DNA of 64,000 nt from Vibrio jasicida CAIM 1864 = LMG 25398 (GCF_000400365.1 NZ_BAOG01000039.1:1-64000); one strand, 5' to 3'; counted from the stretch's first letter, positions 1-9,263 are shown. Translations and numbers: made by a program. Notes: a model not told the origin generated them from the letters alone.

Positions 1-351
1 TTTTATTGTTTGTTGGCTGTTGGGTTTTAGCTGTCGTTATCTATATTGCTCACAACCTTAAACCTACCGCACCTTAGTGCGCATTATATGTGTTATGTTA
101 AATGCAATATAGACGTACGCCAAATCTTGTTTACATGGGTCTCCTATCCCTCTCAGATTTCAAATTCAGACATCGTTTGTTAGGTTCATTAAACATAATG
201 GTGATTTACCATAAAATAGCTAATATGGATCTATCAATCTACGATTGCTCGCTCTGCTATTAGCTCGTTTGTCTTTTAGCTTACTAATCGTTGCTTGTTC
301 TTTGGTATGTTTCATACGCATTACAACTTTTGCGGACACAAACCACAGATA
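1..351. other. Gene-free stretch at the window edge
   Basis: No convincing open reading frame, tRNA or conserved RNA was recognised here. The stretch is AT-rich and lies downstream of yciH, beyond its terminator. It is probably intergenic space before a gene outside the window. Confidence 0.5.
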
Positions 352-381
352 CAAAAAGAGCGTCTGTTTGAGACGCTCTTT
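352..381 (-). terminator. Rho-independent terminator of the yciH operon
   Basis: A perfect hairpin with arms AAAGAGCGTCT / AGACGCTCTTT and a short loop is followed by a T-run when read on the minus strand. It starts about 20 bases past the yciH stop codon. Confidence 0.85.
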
Positions 382-403
382 AAAATTTTTTGCTTAGTTT
401 AAA

Positions 404-715
404 TTAACCGCCGGCCAACTTAACTGTCATGCCTTTCTTTTCAAGATGAGCTTTGATTTTATCACGAGCATCACCTTGAATTTCAATGGTTCCATCTTTT
501 ACTGAACCACCGCAGCCACACACTTTTTTCAGTTCTGCGGCTAACAACTTTAGCGGAGCGTCATCTAAATCCAAACCTGTGACGATACAAACGCCTTTTC
601 CTTTGCGACCTTTAGTTTGTCGTTGAATACGAACAACACCGTCGCCTTTAGGACGTTCGACTTTTTCTTCTTCAGGTTTGATTCGACCAGTTTCTGTTGA
701 ATATACGAGAGACAT
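404..715 (-). CDS. yciH: SUI1/eIF1-family translation factor YciH
   Basis: A 103-residue SUI1-fold protein related to eukaryotic eIF1, thought to influence the fidelity of start-codon selection on the 30S subunit. It matches E. coli YciH almost end to end: an N-terminal LVYSTETGRI segment, then PKGDGVVRIQRQT, GRKGKGVC, the CGCGG loop, and the terminal VKLAGG. A longer frame starts at 763, but that adds 16 residues absent from the family. The ATG at 715 has an AAGAAATAAGAG Shine-Dalgarno-like stretch and fits the family start. The gene begins 4 bases after the DUF3319 stop, so the two are probably co-transcribed. Identification is firm; the physiological role is less settled. Confidence 0.95.
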   Translation of the reverse strand: MSLVYSTETGRIKPEEEKVERPKGDGVVRIQRQTKGRKGKGVCIVTGLDLDDAPLKLLAAELKKVCGCGGSVKDGTIEIQGDARDKIKAHLEKKGMTVKLAGG

Positions 716-719
716 ACTC

Positions 720-1103
720 TTATTTCTTTTGCTGTTGTGCTTGCATCGCTTTTTGCTTTGCAACTAAATACGCTTCGATATGACGTTGAATTGCGGCTTT
801 CGCACCTTTAATCAACTTGCCATTGAACATACAGTACCAAGCATTTGGCTCTCCTGTATCGTTCTTTATCGTGTAGCCATTAAATACTTCAGATTGAGGG
901 TTGCCGGTGCTTTGCGTTCGTTGACCTAAAGAAGAAAACTCTTTGGGGTCGATAATAGACGCGGTATCACACCACCAATCAATGCTCTTTTTTACCGCCG
1001 TTAAACTGCCTTGTAAAACGTGGTTTTTGATTTTAACCTTCCAAACGCTACCATCGGATCCGCCTGATTGCAGGTTAAAACCTCTATAATTTGAAATTGC
1101 CAT
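720..1103 (-). CDS. DUF3319 family protein
   Basis: A 127-residue soluble protein that I recognise as the Vibrio-enriched DUF3319 family. It has no known activity. The segment starting MAISNYRGF and running through WKVKIKNHVLQGSL and SIDWWCD is typical of the family, and the C terminus is rich in Lys, Gln and Ala. The frame extends upstream to 1157, but the start at 1103 matches the family N terminus. The extra 18 residues have no recognisable ribosome site. It is probably first in a two-gene operon with yciH, whose start lies 4 bases downstream. No signal peptide or membrane segment is seen. Confidence 0.75.
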   Translation of the reverse strand: MAISNYRGFNLQSGGSDGSVWKVKIKNHVLQGSLTAVKKSIDWWCDTASIIDPKEFSSLGQRTQSTGNPQSEVFNGYTIKNDTGEPNAWYCMFNGKLIKGAKAAIQRHIEAYLVAKQKAMQAQQQKK

Positions 1104-1231
1104 ACCACTGAGCCATCTATCTAATGCTTTGATACAATCATAATTATAACCGAACAATATTCAAACACTAATGCCTTACAAAAGTTCGGTTATTCTTATT
1201 TCTACCACAAAACGAATGACGGTAACGTTAG

Positions 1232-2221
1232 TTAGCTTGCAGTATTAATACAATCAGCTAAAAATTCGTGGAACTGATGACCATTATTTTGCAGCATTTT
1301 AGGGAACATCGAGATCGGCGTCATACCTGGGAAAGTATTTACCTCATTCAAATAGATTTCATTGTCTTCCGTTAAGAAGAAATCGATACGCGATAAATGG
1401 CGAAGATTCATTTGCTTAAAGACTGTCTGTGAAGCTTCAAGAATCGCATCCACCTGCTCTTCTGTTAAGTTCTTTGCTTCAACTTCTGTCAGCGAATGAC
1501 TCGCACTGCTGTACTTCTCATCGTAAGAATAGAAGGCACCATCAGGCGCGATTACCTCACCTGGTTTGGTAATGTGCAGTTGGCCACCCATCTCATAAGC
1601 TGCGACTTCAAGCTCACGTGGTTTCACTGACTTTTCAATCAACACCTGCTCAGAAAAACCGAAGGCATCGTTGACTGCTTGTCGTAATTTTGACTTTTCA
1701 GTGACACTGTAACACCCAACAGAAGAACCTTGACGAGCAGCTTTGACAAACACTTTTCCCCATTTATCAAATGCTTGTTGCGCTTTCTCGTGGGCGTATT
1801 CATCATTACGAGTCAGAAATAAGTATGGAGTGTTTGGGATACCAATTGCATCGTACCAAAGCTTAGATGTGATCTTATTGAAGCTGTTGCTGCTCGCCTC
1901 AGGACCGCAACCAAGGTATGGAATGCCTGCGATTTCAAACATGGACTGAATATCGCCAGTTTCACCAGGGAAACCATGAATACAAGGAACGATAAAATCG
2001 ACGGCTAAACTCGAAGTATCTGAACAAAGTTGTTTTGTGTTCAAGTCTAGGTAAACCAACTCATTTTGGTTTGTTACCCAACCTTCATTTTTGATTTCTA
2101 CGCGCGTTACTTTAACGTTTTCAATCAAATTTAATTGCTGCTCGACGAAGTTTGCAGACAATAATGAGATCTCGTGTTCCGATGAACAACCACCGCATAA
2201 AAGAAGAATATTTTTAATCAT
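1232..2221 (-). CDS. ddl: D-alanine--D-alanine ligase
   Basis: A 329-residue cytoplasmic ATP-grasp enzyme that joins two D-alanines for the peptidoglycan pentapeptide. The N-terminal LLCGGCSSEHEIS motif, the ATP-grasp segment GKVFVKAARQGSSVG, the omega-loop tyrosine region FYSYDEKY and the C-terminal metal and substrate motif NEVNTFPGMTPISMF are all present in order. The length is slightly above the usual 305-320 residues. The loop tyrosine favours D-Ala over D-lactate, although specificity cannot be proved from sequence. It stands alone on the minus strand. Vibrios often carry a second ddl in the division cluster, so this is probably the DdlA-type copy. Confidence 0.95.
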   Translation of the reverse strand: MIKNILLLCGGCSSEHEISLLSANFVEQQLNLIENVKVTRVEIKNEGWVTNQNELVYLDLNTKQLCSDTSSLAVDFIVPCIHGFPGETGDIQSMFEIAGIPYLGCGPEASSNSFNKITSKLWYDAIGIPNTPYLFLTRNDEYAHEKAQQAFDKWGKVFVKAARQGSSVGCYSVTEKSKLRQAVNDAFGFSEQVLIEKSVKPRELEVAAYEMGGQLHITKPGEVIAPDGAFYSYDEKYSSASHSLTEVEAKNLTEEQVDAILEASQTVFKQMNLRHLSRIDFFLTEDNEIYLNEVNTFPGMTPISMFPKMLQNNGHQFHEFLADCINTAS

Positions 2222-2335
2222 GAATCAATCTTTCCGTGATTTTAAAAAGATACTATTCAGTATGATAAACTTTTGGTTAGCTACGTACAGTAATTTTACT
2301 GTGAAGAATGCTGTTTGAATAGGATTTAACCAAAG

Positions 2336-2366
2336 AAAGAAGGGAGCAATTTGCTCCCTTCTTTTT
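2336..2366 (-). terminator. Terminator after the SPOR lipoprotein gene
   Basis: The hairpin arms AGAAGGGAGC / GCTCCCTTCT flank a short loop. T-rich tracts occur on both sides, so it could work in both directions. It sits just past the stop of the minus-strand lipoprotein gene. Confidence 0.8.
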
Positions 2367-2372
2367 GTGTTA

Positions 2373-2942
2373 TTAGTTGAGTTTATTAAGTGTTGGGTAT
2401 GCCGAGTTTTTAATGGCATCGATACTCTTAACAAATGGCTTCAACTGCTGAAAATGCCCAGGAAGCGTCGATATTGCTTGTTGTGCTTCAGCGCTAGTTG
2501 CGTAATCGCCGTAAAGCACTGAGAACCACTTAGTGCCATTGACTACTTTGTAGTTTTCCCAAATAGGTTGGCTGTTCTGTGGAAGCTTGCTCGCGAATTG
2601 GTCTACTTTCGCTTGGCTGCCGACGGCAACAACTTGGATGGTGTAACCAAAGCGTTGAATGCTCGCTTGCTTTTTACTTGGTGGAATGATCTTAACTGGC
2701 TTCGCTTGATCTTTAGGGGTTAATTTAACCACCTTCTTCTCTTCTGGCTTCGCAGTCATTTTGACAACGGTAGGCTCTACGTCTTTTTCTACCACTGCGT
2801 TTTCAGAAGACATAATTGGCTTAGAGACAGCCTGAGATTGGTAGTCTTCTTGGTAACTTTCTGATGTCACGTCAGTGATGTAAGTTTCCGAGGCACAAGC
2901 AGAAAGTAGTACTGACAAGCCGATGATTGCGATTTTTTTCAT
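2373..2942 (-). CDS. SPOR-domain lipoprotein
   Basis: A 189-residue predicted lipoprotein. The N terminus is a short signal peptide with lipobox LSAC (Cys16). A low-complexity Lys/Pro/Val linker follows (about residues 30-95), and then a C-terminal SPOR domain of about 80 residues beginning FGYTIQVVAVG. SPOR domains bind peptidoglycan lacking stem peptides at division septa, so a septal or envelope role is inferred. It is transcribed alone, with its own terminator, and diverges from patZ. The residue after the lipidated Cys is Ala, so no inner-membrane retention signal is seen and the outer membrane is the likely location. Confidence 0.8.
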   Translation of the reverse strand: MKKIAIIGLSVLLSACASETYITDVTSESYQEDYQSQAVSKPIMSSENAVVEKDVEPTVVKMTAKPEEKKVVKLTPKDQAKPVKIIPPSKKQASIQRFGYTIQVVAVGSQAKVDQFASKLPQNSQPIWENYKVVNGTKWFSVLYGDYATSAEAQQAISTLPGHFQQLKPFVKSIDAIKNSAYPTLNKLN

Positions 2943-3035
2943 GAAGTAACAAACGCTCTGAACAAATATTACGATAAATCATGCCGATAGCAGGCTATTT
3001 TATCAAGCACCAAACACAATAATCTTTGAATTTGA

Positions 3036-3051
3036 TGTGATGAGTGACACA
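3036..3051 (+). promoter_or_regulatory. Putative CRP site upstream of patZ
   Basis: TGTGATGAGTGACACA matches the CRP consensus TGTGA-N6-TCACA at 9 of 10 specified bases. It lies about 130 bases before patZ. patZ is known to be CRP-activated in E. coli, so the placement makes sense. The site could also serve the divergent lipoprotein gene. Confidence 0.55.
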
Positions 3052-3178
3052 AACTCTACAAGCATGGTTTAGATTTGCACCAATGTCTGGCTTATTCATA
3101 TTTAAACAGAAAGTTATTCGTTTATGATTGTATAAGGACTAACCACTCGCTTTCGACGTCTATGGCCAAGGAGTAACA

Positions 3179-5812
3179 ATGAACAAACTACAAAAACTCT
3201 TCAAACCGAATTCTGTTGCAGTGGTCGGCGCATCACAAAAAGAGCTGCGAGCTGGGCAAATTGTGATGCGTAATTTACTCCAAAGTGGTTTTGGCGGTGC
3301 CATAATGCCAGTCACACCAAAATACAAGTCGGTATCTGGTGTCATTGCTTATCCGAACGTAGCTTCCCTACCCTATACACCTGATATCGCGATCCTCTGT
3401 ACAAACGTTTCTCGTAATAAACAGCTTTTAAAAGACCTTGATGCTCGTGGTACTGCATTCGCTATTGTTATTTCTGACGACGCTGAAAGCATCGATATTT
3501 CAGAGCTGAATATTCGTGTTTTAGGTCCAAATAGTCTTGGCATTATTCTGCCTTGGCATAACTTCAATTGCTCTTTTTCTCCCGTTGCTGCACGACCAGG
3601 AAAGATAGCTTTTATTTCACAGTCGGCAGCAGTATGTACAACCGTTCTTGATTGGGCCAACGACAAGAACATCGGTTTTTCTTCCTTCATTTCTATTGGA
3701 CAAGGTCAAGACATCGATTTTGCGGAACTTCTCGACTATTTAAGTATGGATGGAAAAACCGAGGCAATCTTGCTCTACGTTGATTCAATTAAAGATGCTC
3801 GACGTTTCATGTCCGCTGCTCGAGCTGCCTCACGTAACCGAAGAATTTTGGTCTTAAAAGCTGGCCGCTCTAAACAAGCTCGCTCTTTAGATGAAGAAAG
3901 CATCGATGCGTTAGATATCATTTATGATTCTGCGATACGTAGAACTGGTATGTTGCGCGTTGGCAATACACATGAATTGTTTGCAGCTGTAGAGACGCTC
4001 ACTCATTCGGTGCCACTTCGCGGAGAGCGCCTCGCCATTGTGACGAATGGTGGCGGGCCCGCAGTGATGGCCGTTGACACGTTACTAGAACTTGGGGGAA
4101 AACTCGCCTCTCTTGATGAAGAGTCAATCAACCAATTACAAGCCGCTTTGCCCAGTAATTGGCGAGGAATCAACCCTATCGACTTAGCTGGAGACGCGAC
4201 GAAAAAGCGTTATGTCGATACGATCAATGCCATCATGAATAATGATTGTACTGATGCAATCTTGATCATGCACAGCCCTTCAGCGGTATCAGATTCATTG
4301 GATACCGCGAATGCCGTTATTGAAGCGATTCAAGCACACCCAAGGCACAAGCATTTCAATATCCTGACAAATTGGTCTGGCGAACAAACCTCTAGAGAAG
4401 CACGTTTGGCGTTTACTCAGGCCGGTATTCCCACCTACCGTACACCTGAGAGTGCGGTCGTCGCATACATGCACTTAGTCGAGTACAGACGCAACCAAAA
4501 ACAGCTGATGGAAACACCAACGACGGCAGAACCACTGCACTCAGGCAGCGTCAATCTTGCCCGTGATTGGGTTAATGACCAACTACTGGATAAAAAATCA
4601 GTAGTTCTCGATACGCACCAGACAAGTCCATTATTCGAACAGTTTGGCTTTAAGATGCTACCGACTTGGATTGCCTCTGATGTAACAGAAGCGCTTCATA
4701 TGGCAGAAAATATTGGGTATCCAGTAGCAGTAAAACTGCGTTCTCCCGACATTCCTCATAAATCTGATGTTCATGGCGTTGCGTTGAACCTAAGGAACAG
4801 CCAAGAAGTATCAAGTGCAGCACAAGCAATCCTTGATACAGCGAAACTGAGTTATCCATCTGCAAACCTTCAGGGTCTTCTCGTACAAGGCATGGCTAAG
4901 CTTGGTAGTGCGGAAGAACTGCGGGTAAGTATTGTAGTAGACAGCGTATTTGGGCCCGTAATTCTGCTTGGTCAAGGCGGTTCAGATTGGAACATCACCC
5001 AAGATGCTGTTGCCGCTTTGCCTCCTCTAAATATGAATTTGGCACGCTACTTAATCGTGATAGCACTCAAATCTGGCAAAATACGATTACAAAAACACAA
5101 AGATGCCATCGACATTACCGAGTTGTCTAAATTCCTAGTTCGAATCTCACAAATGGCGGTTGAGCTACCTGAAATAGAAAGACTGGATATTCACCCAGTA
5201 CTTGCATCAGGTAGTGATTTTACCATCATTGATGCCGACTTAACGCTCAGGAAGTACCAAGGGGATGCTCAAGAACGTTTGGCTATCCGCCCTTTCCCTG
5301 CTGAGTTTGTGGAAACCGTCACGTTAAGAGATGGGCAACCAATCTTACTTCGCCCAATCTTGCCAGAAGATGAACCCATCCATGCACAGTTTATTAATAG
5401 TGTGTCAAAGGAAGACTTGTACAATCGCTTCTTCTCGGACGTTGGCGAGTTTAATCATGAAGCGCTTGCGAATCTAACTCAGATTGATTACAACCGTGAA
5501 ATGGCGTTTGTTGCTGTTGCTTTTGATGAGAATGGACCTTCTATCATCGGTGTAGCAAGAGCGTTGATTACACCTGACAATAGCGATGCTGAGTTTGCAA
5601 TATTGGTTCGGTCTGACTTGAAAGGTAAAGGGCTCGGTAAAGTTCTGATGCAGAAAATCATTAGTTATTGTCAAGTCAAAGGGACCAAACAGATGTCAGG
5701 AATGACAATGCCGACTAACCGAGGCATGCTTTCTCTAGCACAAAGTTTAGGCTTCGAACTTGATGTTCAGTTTGCTGATGGCACTGCAGACATGGTTTTG
5801 CCATTAAATTAG
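3179..5812 (+). CDS. patZ: Protein lysine acetyltransferase (PatZ/YfiQ/Pka type)
   Basis: An 877-residue two-part protein. The first 680 or so residues resemble ADP-forming acyl-CoA synthetases: CoA-binding GASQKELRAG near residue 18, a succinyl-CoA ligase-like middle, and an ATP-grasp region around LPTWIASDVTEALHMA. The C terminus (about 710-877) is a GNAT acetyltransferase with an acetyl-CoA loop at LKGKGLGKVLM. In true synthetases the segment after the KAGRS motif carries a phosphorylated SHTG histidine. Here it reads LDEESIDALDIIYDS with no His, so the ligase half is probably regulatory, as in E. coli PatZ. The start is at an AAGGAG-type site. Likely target: acetyl-CoA synthetase and other metabolic enzymes. 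Confidence 0.92.
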   Translation: MNKLQKLFKPNSVAVVGASQKELRAGQIVMRNLLQSGFGGAIMPVTPKYKSVSGVIAYPNVASLPYTPDIAILCTNVSRNKQLLKDLDARGTAFAIVISDDAESIDISELNIRVLGPNSLGIILPWHNFNCSFSPVAARPGKIAFISQSAAVCTTVLDWANDKNIGFSSFISIGQGQDIDFAELLDYLSMDGKTEAILLYVDSIKDARRFMSAARAASRNRRILVLKAGRSKQARSLDEESIDALDIIYDSAIRRTGMLRVGNTHELFAAVETLTHSVPLRGERLAIVTNGGGPAVMAVDTLLELGGKLASLDEESINQLQAALPSNWRGINPIDLAGDATKKRYVDTINAIMNNDCTDAILIMHSPSAVSDSLDTANAVIEAIQAHPRHKHFNILTNWSGEQTSREARLAFTQAGIPTYRTPESAVVAYMHLVEYRRNQKQLMETPTTAEPLHSGSVNLARDWVNDQLLDKKSVVLDTHQTSPLFEQFGFKMLPTWIASDVTEALHMAENIGYPVAVKLRSPDIPHKSDVHGVALNLRNSQEVSSAAQAILDTAKLSYPSANLQGLLVQGMAKLGSAEELRVSIVVDSVFGPVILLGQGGSDWNITQDAVAALPPLNMNLARYLIVIALKSGKIRLQKHKDAIDITELSKFLVRISQMAVELPEIERLDIHPVLASGSDFTIIDADLTLRKYQGDAQERLAIRPFPAEFVETVTLRDGQPILLRPILPEDEPIHAQFINSVSKEDLYNRFFSDVGEFNHEALANLTQIDYNREMAFVAVAFDENGPSIIGVARALITPDNSDAEFAILVRSDLKGKGLGKVLMQKIISYCQVKGTKQMSGMTMPTNRGMLSLAQSLGFELDVQFADGTADMVLPLN

Positions 5813-5892
5813 CCTTGCTATGCCGATATGGTTTAAGAGCTCAAAGTTGTCACAGCGGATAGAGTATGTGCACAGCAAACCTCGAATCTGAC

Positions 5893-5923
5893 AGAAAAAA
5901 CAAGGGACGTTGTGCGCGTCCCT
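5893..5923 (-). terminator. Terminator of the LysR gene
   Basis: Arms AGGGACG / CGTCCCT form a compact hairpin followed on the minus strand by TTGTTTTTT. It lies about 45 bases beyond the LysR stop codon. Confidence 0.75.
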
Positions 5924-5968
5924 ATTAATTTCTATGCGTCTGCGTTATTAGCCATAAGCGTGACAATG

Positions 5969-6856
5969 TCACTTTAATTTCCAGTTTTTCTTCAAATACT
6001 GAACGCACCATGACTTCGCTTCTCCCATGGCGTTTCTGCGCCAAGCAAGGATTATCTCGATGGGTTGCTCTTCAGTACCTTCGATACGTTTTAGTAGCCC
6101 ACTCTCAATCATACTCTGTGCGACTTGACTAGGAAGCGTCCCTATACCCAGTCCAGAAGCCAATGCTTCTACTTTTGCAGGAAAGTTGGTCACTGTCAGC
6201 CTGGGCTGCTTTTGCATAACATTGATAGACAGCGCTGGTTGCTCTCTTGCCGTATCGGCGATTGCTATCACTCGGTACTTTTCTCTCGCCGCATCATCGA
6301 AATCGCCATTGCGCTTATGTACGTAATGATCAGCCGCGGCAACCCAAACCATGCTCATTTTGCCGATCTTTTCCGCTTTCACATCATGAGGAAGTGTATC
6401 AAGTGCTGGGCACACTAATAGATCAGCTCTGCCTGTATTTAATGATTCCCAACTACCCGCAAGTATCTCTTCTTGCAAGCGCACTCTCGTACTACTCACA
6501 TTGGCCAAAGCATCCACCATCGGGAAAAAATTGGAAATGGGAATGATGCCATCAAAAGCGACAGTAATGTCCAACTCCCACCCGTTAGCCAGCAAGGTCG
6601 CATCATTTACTAACTTTTCACTTGCTTGAAGAATTGCTCTACCACTTTCAAGGATCAGTTTCCCGGCTTCTGTAAAATGTGCTTTGTGCCCTGAACGATC
6701 GAAGATGATGATATCAAGGTCTTGTTCAAGCTTTTGGATCTGGTAACTGAGAGAAGAAGGAGCTCGTTCCAGCTCGTTCGCAGCGGCAGCAAAACTCCCC
6801 CTTCTATCAATCGCATCGAGGATATGAAGTGCTTCTAAAGTGATTGGGCTTTGCAC
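5969..6856 (-). CDS. LysR-family transcriptional regulator
   Basis: A 295-residue LysR-type regulator. The N-terminal winged helix-turn-helix covers residues 1-62 (LEALHILDAIDRRGSFAAAA, then SSLSYQIQKLEQDL). An effector-binding domain follows from about residue 90. The target and ligand are unknown. It is transcribed divergently from hutA across 235 bases, but the promoter there is dominated by a Fur box, so a functional link to heme uptake is only a possibility. A CRP-like palindrome lies 16 bases upstream of its start, where it could act as a repression site. Confidence 0.88.
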   Translation of the reverse strand: MQSPITLEALHILDAIDRRGSFAAAANELERAPSSLSYQIQKLEQDLDIIIFDRSGHKAHFTEAGKLILESGRAILQASEKLVNDATLLANGWELDITVAFDGIIPISNFFPMVDALANVSSTRVRLQEEILAGSWESLNTGRADLLVCPALDTLPHDVKAEKIGKMSMVWVAAADHYVHKRNGDFDDAAREKYRVIAIADTAREQPALSINVMQKQPRLTVTNFPAKVEALASGLGIGTLPSQVAQSMIESGLLKRIEGTEEQPIEIILAWRRNAMGEAKSWCVQYLKKNWKLK

Positions 6857-6871
6857 ATGAACTTCCTTTTA

Positions 6872-6887
6872 TGTGATTTTAATCACG
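6872..6887 (-). promoter_or_regulatory. CRP-like palindrome before the LysR gene
   Basis: TGTGATTTTAATCACG matches TGTGA-N6-TCACA at 9 of 10 bases. It sits 16-31 bases upstream of the LysR start codon, a position more typical of repression than activation. It is about 200 bases from hutA. Confidence 0.4.
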
Positions 6888-7005
6888 GTAGTGGCATTTG
6901 AAATACCATGTTAAAAAATGACTTTAAACAATATAACAGATTGATAATTAAAGACTACCTTTGGCGTAGCACAAATTACTTTTGACAAAAACAATATTAA
7001 ATAAC

Positions 7006-7030
7006 AATGGTAATGATAGTAATTACCATT
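7006..7030 (+). promoter_or_regulatory. Fur box of hutA
   Basis: The inverted repeat AATGGTAAT / ATTACCATT is centred near 7018. Its 19-base core GGTAATGATAGTAATTACC matches the Fur consensus GATAATGATAATCATTATC at 15 of 19 positions. It lies about 60 bases before the hutA start, so iron-dependent repression is expected. Confidence 0.8.
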
Positions 7031-7091
7031 TAGATAAACTAAGATACCGCACGTTGTTATTGCCTATTATGGATTTAAGGTATTGAAGCCA

Positions 7092-9263
7092 ATGTATAAA
7101 AAATCAATTTTGTCAGCCTCTATTCTAGTTGCCCTTTCTCAAGGTGCTTACGCAGATGATACTTCAACATTTAATGAAGTGGTTGTATCCGCTACCCGTA
7201 CAGAGCAAAACATCAATGATGTTTCAGCTTCTGTTGAATCGGTATCTTCTCAAGATATCGAGCGTTCTCTTTCTAAAGATCTGTATGATGCAGTTCAATA
7301 CACTCCGGGCGTTGAAGCTACCACTTCAGGTCGCTTTGGCATCTCTGGCTTTAACATTCGAGGCATGGAAGGCGATCGAGTTAAAATCGTTGTTGATGGT
7401 GTTCAGCAAGCCACTCCATTCAACCCAGGTGGTGGCGCTGTACAAGCTATTTATCCAAACGCGATTGAGCTTGATACACTCACAAGTATCGAGATCAACA
7501 AAGGCCCATCTTCAACCCTTTACGGTTCAGATGCAATGGGTGGCGTGGTTGTTCTAAAGACGAAAGATCCATCAGACGTTTTGAAAACAGACGGTGATGA
7601 AAACCGTTTTGGTATTAAATCAAGCTACTACTCTGTTGATGAGCAATTCAAGAACACATTAACTTGGGCAATGCGCCAAGGTAACCTTGAAACGCTATTA
7701 ATGGGTACATACGCTACAGGTAGCGAGCGACAAACGTACGGTGACGGTTCTGATATTGATGGTAGTGATCGCGGATTAGAAAACCCTGCAGACAAAGACC
7801 TAAACAACATTCTTGCTAAAGCCTACTACACACTAAATGATACGAACAAAATTGGTCTCGTCTTTGAGCGTTACAATTACCAGTACGATGAAAACAATCG
7901 CAGTGGTAACTACACACTAAACTTTGGCCCTATGCCTGGTGTCACTTATGCTGATGCAAAAAGCAGTGATGAGACGACACGTACGCGCTACGGCATTAAC
8001 TACGAGTTAACGAAAGCTAACCCAGCCTTCGACGGAATGAAGCTAGACTTGAACTATCAGGTTACAGAAAGCGAAAACTCTAACTTCTCTAACGTGACTG
8101 ATCATTTAGGCTACATTGGTTACGAAGGTGACCGAACTCGCCTGCGCCAAGCTGAAGATAAATCGCTCCAGTTTGATGCACAGTTCGATAAAGTGATTAC
8201 CATGGACAATGCTATTCATGAGCTAACCTACGGTTTGAACTCTGTACACACTGATTTTCAGCTGACTAACGTTGATATCTTCCATGACAATGGCACAACA
8301 AAACCTGGTTCAACCACTATCCCAGACGCAACAGTAACTGAATGGGGCGTTTTCCTTCAAAACAACGCATTCTTACTAGAAGATACGCTTGTTCTTAACG
8401 CTGGTATTCGTTATGACTCATTTGAAGCTGACCCTTCTTCAGATGAAGGCTTCACAACTGAACGTAAGAAAAACAGCAACGATGCTTGGACGGGTAAACT
8501 GGGTGCGGTATATCACATTAACGATAAGCTAAGTACATTTGCTCAAATCAGCCAAGGCTTTAAAGCGCCAACGGTCGAGCAGCTTTACTACGAATACGAC
8601 ACGGGTGCTGAATTCGTTCCAAACCCAGATCTAGAAGCGGAAAAGAGCCTTTCATACGAGATCGGTTTCCGAGGTCAAAACGACTTTGCTCAGTTTGAAT
8701 TGACCGGTTTTATCACGCAATACAAAGACTTTATTGACGCTGAAGACCTGCCAAGCATCGACCCAAACAAAGATCGTATCACCATCGTAAACCGTGACGA
8801 GGTGGATATTTCTGGTGTGGAATTTAGTTCAACTCTACTGCTAGATGAAAGCTTCTCAGCGCCTAAAGGTATGTACACTAAACTGTCTGTGACTTACCTA
8901 GACAGCGAAGACAAGTCGACAGGTAAACCTCTTGATTCTGTAGCACCGCTTTCATCAGTCATTGGCTTAGGCTACGACAATGTTGAGCACAACTTTGGTG
9001 CACTAGCCTCACTAAAACTTGCGGCGAAGAAAGATGACTGGTCTGATGAAGACCAAATTGATTCATCAGGTTACGGTGTAATGGACATTACCGCTTACTA
9101 CATGCCAGTGAAAGACCTGACAGTATCGGCTGGTTTGTTCAATGCGTTCGACAAGAAATATTGGACATACCAAGACGTTCGCGGCCTTGATAACACCGAC
9201 AACACCGATTTTTACAGCCAACCTGGCCGTAACTGGGGTGTATCTGTAGACTACCAATTCTAA
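7092..9263 (+). CDS. hutA: TonB-dependent heme receptor HutA
   Basis: A 723-residue outer-membrane receptor that imports heme using TonB energy. It begins with a signal peptide ending near GAYA. A plug domain follows (about residues 25-150, with VVVSATRTEQ, a TonB-box-like start, and RGMEGDRVKIVVDGVQQ). The 22-strand barrel ends in the terminal aromatic pair YQF. The heme-receptor signature boxes appear as FKAP and NPDL. No histidine is visible between them, although several heme receptors have one there. An in-frame TTG lies 9 bases upstream, but ATG at 7092 begins a normal signal peptide (MYKKSILSAS). A strong Fur box precedes it and a terminator follows. Confidence 0.93.
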   Translation: MYKKSILSASILVALSQGAYADDTSTFNEVVVSATRTEQNINDVSASVESVSSQDIERSLSKDLYDAVQYTPGVEATTSGRFGISGFNIRGMEGDRVKIVVDGVQQATPFNPGGGAVQAIYPNAIELDTLTSIEINKGPSSTLYGSDAMGGVVVLKTKDPSDVLKTDGDENRFGIKSSYYSVDEQFKNTLTWAMRQGNLETLLMGTYATGSERQTYGDGSDIDGSDRGLENPADKDLNNILAKAYYTLNDTNKIGLVFERYNYQYDENNRSGNYTLNFGPMPGVTYADAKSSDETTRTRYGINYELTKANPAFDGMKLDLNYQVTESENSNFSNVTDHLGYIGYEGDRTRLRQAEDKSLQFDAQFDKVITMDNAIHELTYGLNSVHTDFQLTNVDIFHDNGTTKPGSTTIPDATVTEWGVFLQNNAFLLEDTLVLNAGIRYDSFEADPSSDEGFTTERKKNSNDAWTGKLGAVYHINDKLSTFAQISQGFKAPTVEQLYYEYDTGAEFVPNPDLEAEKSLSYEIGFRGQNDFAQFELTGFITQYKDFIDAEDLPSIDPNKDRITIVNRDEVDISGVEFSSTLLLDESFSAPKGMYTKLSVTYLDSEDKSTGKPLDSVAPLSSVIGLGYDNVEHNFGALASLKLAAKKDDWSDEDQIDSSGYGVMDITAYYMPVKDLTVSAGLFNAFDKKYWTYQDVRGLDNTDNTDFYSQPGRNWGVSVDYQF

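Noticed and set aside
1..351. Possible integron attC-like or mobile repeat at the window edge
   Set aside because: No attC core sites, integrase or cassette structure could be found. Only short, non-repeating AT-rich DNA is visible.
2225..2434. 69-codon frame between ddl and the SPOR lipoprotein gene
   Set aside because: It spans an intrinsic terminator and the end of the lipoprotein gene. No coding features are seen.
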